From: Hydrogenophilus sp.
GTDB lineage: Bacteria > Pseudomonadota > Gammaproteobacteria > Burkholderiales > Thiobacillaceae
Length of the DNA stretch: 64,000 bases
NCBI GenBank assembly: GCA_020725265.1
Contig: DYFK01000010.1
Span: forward strand, 83,296-147,295
Direction of reading: 5' to 3'
The position numbers were made by a program, and so were the translations under genes. The notes beneath the pieces are model-generated. The model was given only the letters and a program-made list of their open reading frames with translations, made no database searches and had not been told where the DNA came from. Below are positions 61,859 to 64,000 of this stretch, piece after piece (position 1 is the first letter of the stretch; the number at the start of each line of letters is the position of its first letter).

Positions 61859-62134
61859 TCAATCGACCGGCGGAAACGGCGCGGCAGCGGCACTGAGCGC
61901 GAGCTTGTCGGCCCGCCTCAGCCGTTTGATGGCCTGCTCGCGCCGGCTGGCCTCGGCCCGGTCCGCCGCCGTTTCCAGGTAGAACAGCGTCACCGGCCGA
62001 CGGGCCCGGGTATAGCGGGCTCCGGTCGCGCCGGTGTTGTGTTCGCGCAGGCGCCGGTCGGGATCGGTGGTGATGCCGGTATACAGGCTGCCGTCCGCGC
62101 AGCGCAGGATGTAGACGTGCCAGGTCGTGGGCAT
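61859..62134 (-). CDS. GIY-YIG (UPF0213) nuclease-like protein
   Basis: A 91-aa protein with the GIY-YIG core VYILRCADGSLYTGITTD followed by RRLREHNTG and, near the end, SRREQAIKRLRRADK. The catalytic Tyr pair and the Arg are present. UPF0213 proteins are small single-domain nucleases of unknown role. It lies 8 nt after the RluA-type gene on the minus strand. Confidence 0.88.
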   Translation of the reverse strand: MPTTWHVYILRCADGSLYTGITTDPDRRLREHNTGATGARYTRARRPVTLFYLETAADRAEASRREQAIKRLRRADKLALSAAAAPFPPVD

Positions 62135-62142
62135 GGCGCGGG

Positions 62143-62796
62143 TCAGAACGGCGCCGGACTGGTGAAGTCGAGCCGTTCGCCGGTGACCGGGTGCGGCAGG
62201 CTCAACCTGCGGGCGTGCAGCAGCAGGCGTCCGGCGCGCGCGCGCGCCGCTTCCGGCGCGTACAGGTCGTCGCCCAGGATGGGGTGACCGATGGCGCGCA
62301 TGTGTACGCGCAACTGGTGCGAACGGCCGGTGATCGGCTCCAGCTCCACGCGCGTGCTGGCCACCCCGCCCGCGGCATCGTGGCCGAGCGCGCGCCAACG
62401 GGTCAGACTGGGTTTGCCGAGCCCGGCGTCGATGACGTGACGGGGCCGGTTCGGCCAATCGAGCGCGATCGGCAGATCGATCAGCGCCCAGTCGTCGGCG
62501 CGCGCGAAGCCATCGACGATGGCGACATAACCCTTGCCGACCCGGCGCTCCGCGAATGCGATGCTCAGCGTGCGTTGAGCGGCGGCGCCACGCGCCATCA
62601 CCATCAATCCGGACGTGGCCATGTCCAGCCGATGCACGATCAACGCGTCCGGGAAGTGGTTTCGCGCGCGCGCGCTCAGGCAATCCTGGCGTTCCGGGCC
62701 GCGCCCCGGAACGGCCAGGAGGCCGCTCGGCTTTTCGAGCACCAGAAGATGTGGATCGGCGTGGACGACGCCGAGCGGGGGCGGGGTGACGGACAT
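62143..62796 (-). CDS. rluA: RluA-family pseudouridine synthase
   Basis: A 217-aa enzyme, RluA length without an S4 domain. The catalytic aspartate lies in [16 protein letters not shown], followed by [16 protein letters not shown] and HPILGDDLY. It converts specific uridines in 23S rRNA or tRNA to pseudouridine. Upstream is the grpE region, divergent. RluA is likeliest by size; RluC or RluD would carry an S4 domain. Confidence 0.88.
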   Translation of the reverse strand: MSVTPPPLGVVHADPHLLVLEKPSGLLAVPGRGPERQDCLSARARNHFPDALIVHRLDMATSGLMVMARGAAAQRTLSIAFAERRVGKGYVAIVDGFARADDWALIDLPIALDWPNRPRHVIDAGLGKPSLTRWRALGHDAAGGVASTRVELEPITGRSHQLRVHMRAIGHPILGDDLYAPEAARARAGRLLLHARRLSLPHPVTGERLDFTSPAPF

Positions 62797-62819
62797 GGTT
62801 CGCTATTTTGCCGCGAGGA

Positions 62820-62847
62820 CTTGAAATCGTCCGCCACGCCCCCAGAA
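62820..62847 (+). promoter_or_regulatory. Sigma-32 (heat-shock) promoter of grpE
   Basis: CTTGAAA (62820-62826), a 13-nt spacer, then CCCCAGAA (62840-62847). The consensus is CTTGAAA-N13-15-CCCCATNT; the -35 is perfect and the -10 partial. Predicted start near 62855, close to the GGAGGA site used by grpE. Confidence 0.7.
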
Positions 62848-62876
62848 ACAACCGGGTTTTTTGGAGGAAGCGAAAC

Positions 62877-63419
62877 GTGCCCGAACAACGGAAACCAAGC
62901 AATGACGCCGTCGACGGCGAGGAAATCCGGACCGACGACGCCCCCCACGTCGATTCGATCCCCGGATTGAAGGACATGCTGCGCCAGGCGGAATTGAACG
63001 CTCAGGAGCATCACGACGCCTGGCTGCGCGCCAAGGCGGAAACCGAGAACGTCCGCCGGCGCGCGCTGGAGGATGTCGAGAAAGCCCGCAAGTTCGCGCT
63101 GGACAAGTTCGCCGGCGACCTGCTGGCGGTCAAGGACAGTCTGGAAGCGGCCCTTGCCACTGGCGACAACGCCAGTCTGGAAAGCGTCAAGAGCGGGGTG
63201 GAACTGACCCTGAAACAGCTCGTCGGCGTGTTCGAGAAGAACGCGATCCAGGAGATCAACCCCTTGGGCGAGAAATTCGACCCCAACCTCCATCAGGCCA
63301 TCAGCATGGTCGACGGTGAAGGCGAGCCCAATACCGTGGCCACCGTGCTTCAGAAAGGCTACCTGCTGAACGAGCGGGTGATCCGGCCGGCCCTGGTCAT
63401 GGTGCTCAAGGGCAAGTGA
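62877..63419 (+). CDS. grpE: GrpE nucleotide-exchange factor
   Basis: A 180-aa co-chaperone that releases ADP from DnaK. A long N-terminal coiled coil ([32 protein letters not shown]) precedes the beta domain with [19 protein letters not shown] and [18 protein letters not shown]. The start is GTG 62877 after GGAGGA (62863-62868). It has its own sigma-32-like promoter and precedes dnaK by 97 nt. Confidence 0.96.
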   Translation: MPEQRKPSNDAVDGEEIRTDDAPHVDSIPGLKDMLRQAELNAQEHHDAWLRAKAETENVRRRALEDVEKARKFALDKFAGDLLAVKDSLEAALATGDNASLESVKSGVELTLKQLVGVFEKNAIQEINPLGEKFDPNLHQAISMVDGEGEPNTVATVLQKGYLLNERVIRPALVMVLKGK

Positions 63420-63451
63420 CGGGCAAGTGAAGTGGCACCGCGACTTCGGCC

Positions 63452-63479
63452 CTTGAAACCGGACCCAACAATCCCATAT
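63452..63479 (+). promoter_or_regulatory. Sigma-32 (heat-shock) promoter of dnaK
   Basis: CTTGAAA (63452-63458), a 13-nt spacer, then TCCCATAT (63472-63479), matching CCCCATNT at all but the first base. The predicted start is near 63486, about 30 nt before the dnaK ATG. It lets dnaK be transcribed apart from grpE. Confidence 0.75.
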
Positions 63480-63516
63480 CGCAGACAAGCCAATTTTTTC
63501 TGAGGAAGACACCAAA

Positions 63517-64000
<484 letters not shown>

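Overview
The window is GC-rich chromosomal DNA packed with genes on both strands, with short intergenic gaps and many start/stop overlaps. I see no tRNA, rRNA, CRISPR array, insertion sequence or phage genes. The gene content points to a Gram-negative proteobacterium: LolC/LolD, mtgA, a GS-I glutamine synthetase behind NtrC/sigma-54 sites, sigma-32 promoters at grpE and dnaK, and a DUF4124 protein. SoxX/SoxA and a two-domain APS kinase of the type I recall from Thiobacillus denitrificans suggest a sulfur-oxidising beta- or gammaproteobacterium. The aroE-mtgA and lolD...comEC neighbourhoods lean towards Betaproteobacteria; this placement is inference. Three chemoreceptors and a clear FliA-type promoter imply a motile cell.

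Layout. (1) 1-5635: the edge of a Na/Pi-cotransporter-like gene, then a P2-type cation ATPase, a K+/H+ antiporter and a tandem universal stress protein. (2) 5642-14718: a surface-sugar region with an MGT-type glycosyltransferase, an RfbF-like sugar-1-phosphate cytidylyltransferase, an NAD-dependent epimerase and two related zinc-finger C-methyltransferases. These converge on a GT2 glycosyltransferase, a phosphodiesterase-like/TPR protein that has lost its catalytic residues, and an exported protein with a PEP-CTERM-like tail. (3) 14937-21185: DUF454 plus a complete Mrp antiporter operon with A and B fused. (4) 21199-24865: a PAS-PAS-GGDEF-EAL protein, a TatD nuclease and a CDP-alcohol phosphatidyltransferase.

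(5) 24899-32435: glgB-corA-pgi divergent from glgC, then methionine gamma-lyase. (6) 32462-34884: a FliA-type promoter, a free periplasmic Cache-like protein and a chemoreceptor. (7) 34938-39715: a YheS-type ABC-F ATPase, a stand-alone DUF1631 C-terminal module, a peroxiredoxin and PIN-PhoH. (8) 39809-43432: an EpsD-like lipoprotein PPIase, a DHH phosphoesterase and an APS kinase with a dead sulfurylase domain; together these may form a PAPS synthesis and pAp recycling module. (9) 43436-49968: slt, proS, DUF4124, a chemoreceptor and glnA with a textbook nitrogen-control region.

(10) 50067-57478: aroE, mtgA, an RpfE-like protein, DUF2189, YjbQ, lolC-lolD, and soxX-soxA without soxYZ or soxB nearby. 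(11) 57483-64000: DUF2062, comEC, a soluble zinc-binding chemoreceptor, a GIY-YIG protein, an RluA-type synthase, then grpE and the start of dnaK, each with its own sigma-32-like promoter.

The observations I rate highest are the pseudo-phosphodiesterase/TPR protein beside the CDP-sugar and C-methyltransferase cluster, the DHH/APS-kinase pair, the FliA-driven Cache plus chemoreceptor unit, and the nitrogen-control architecture of glnA.
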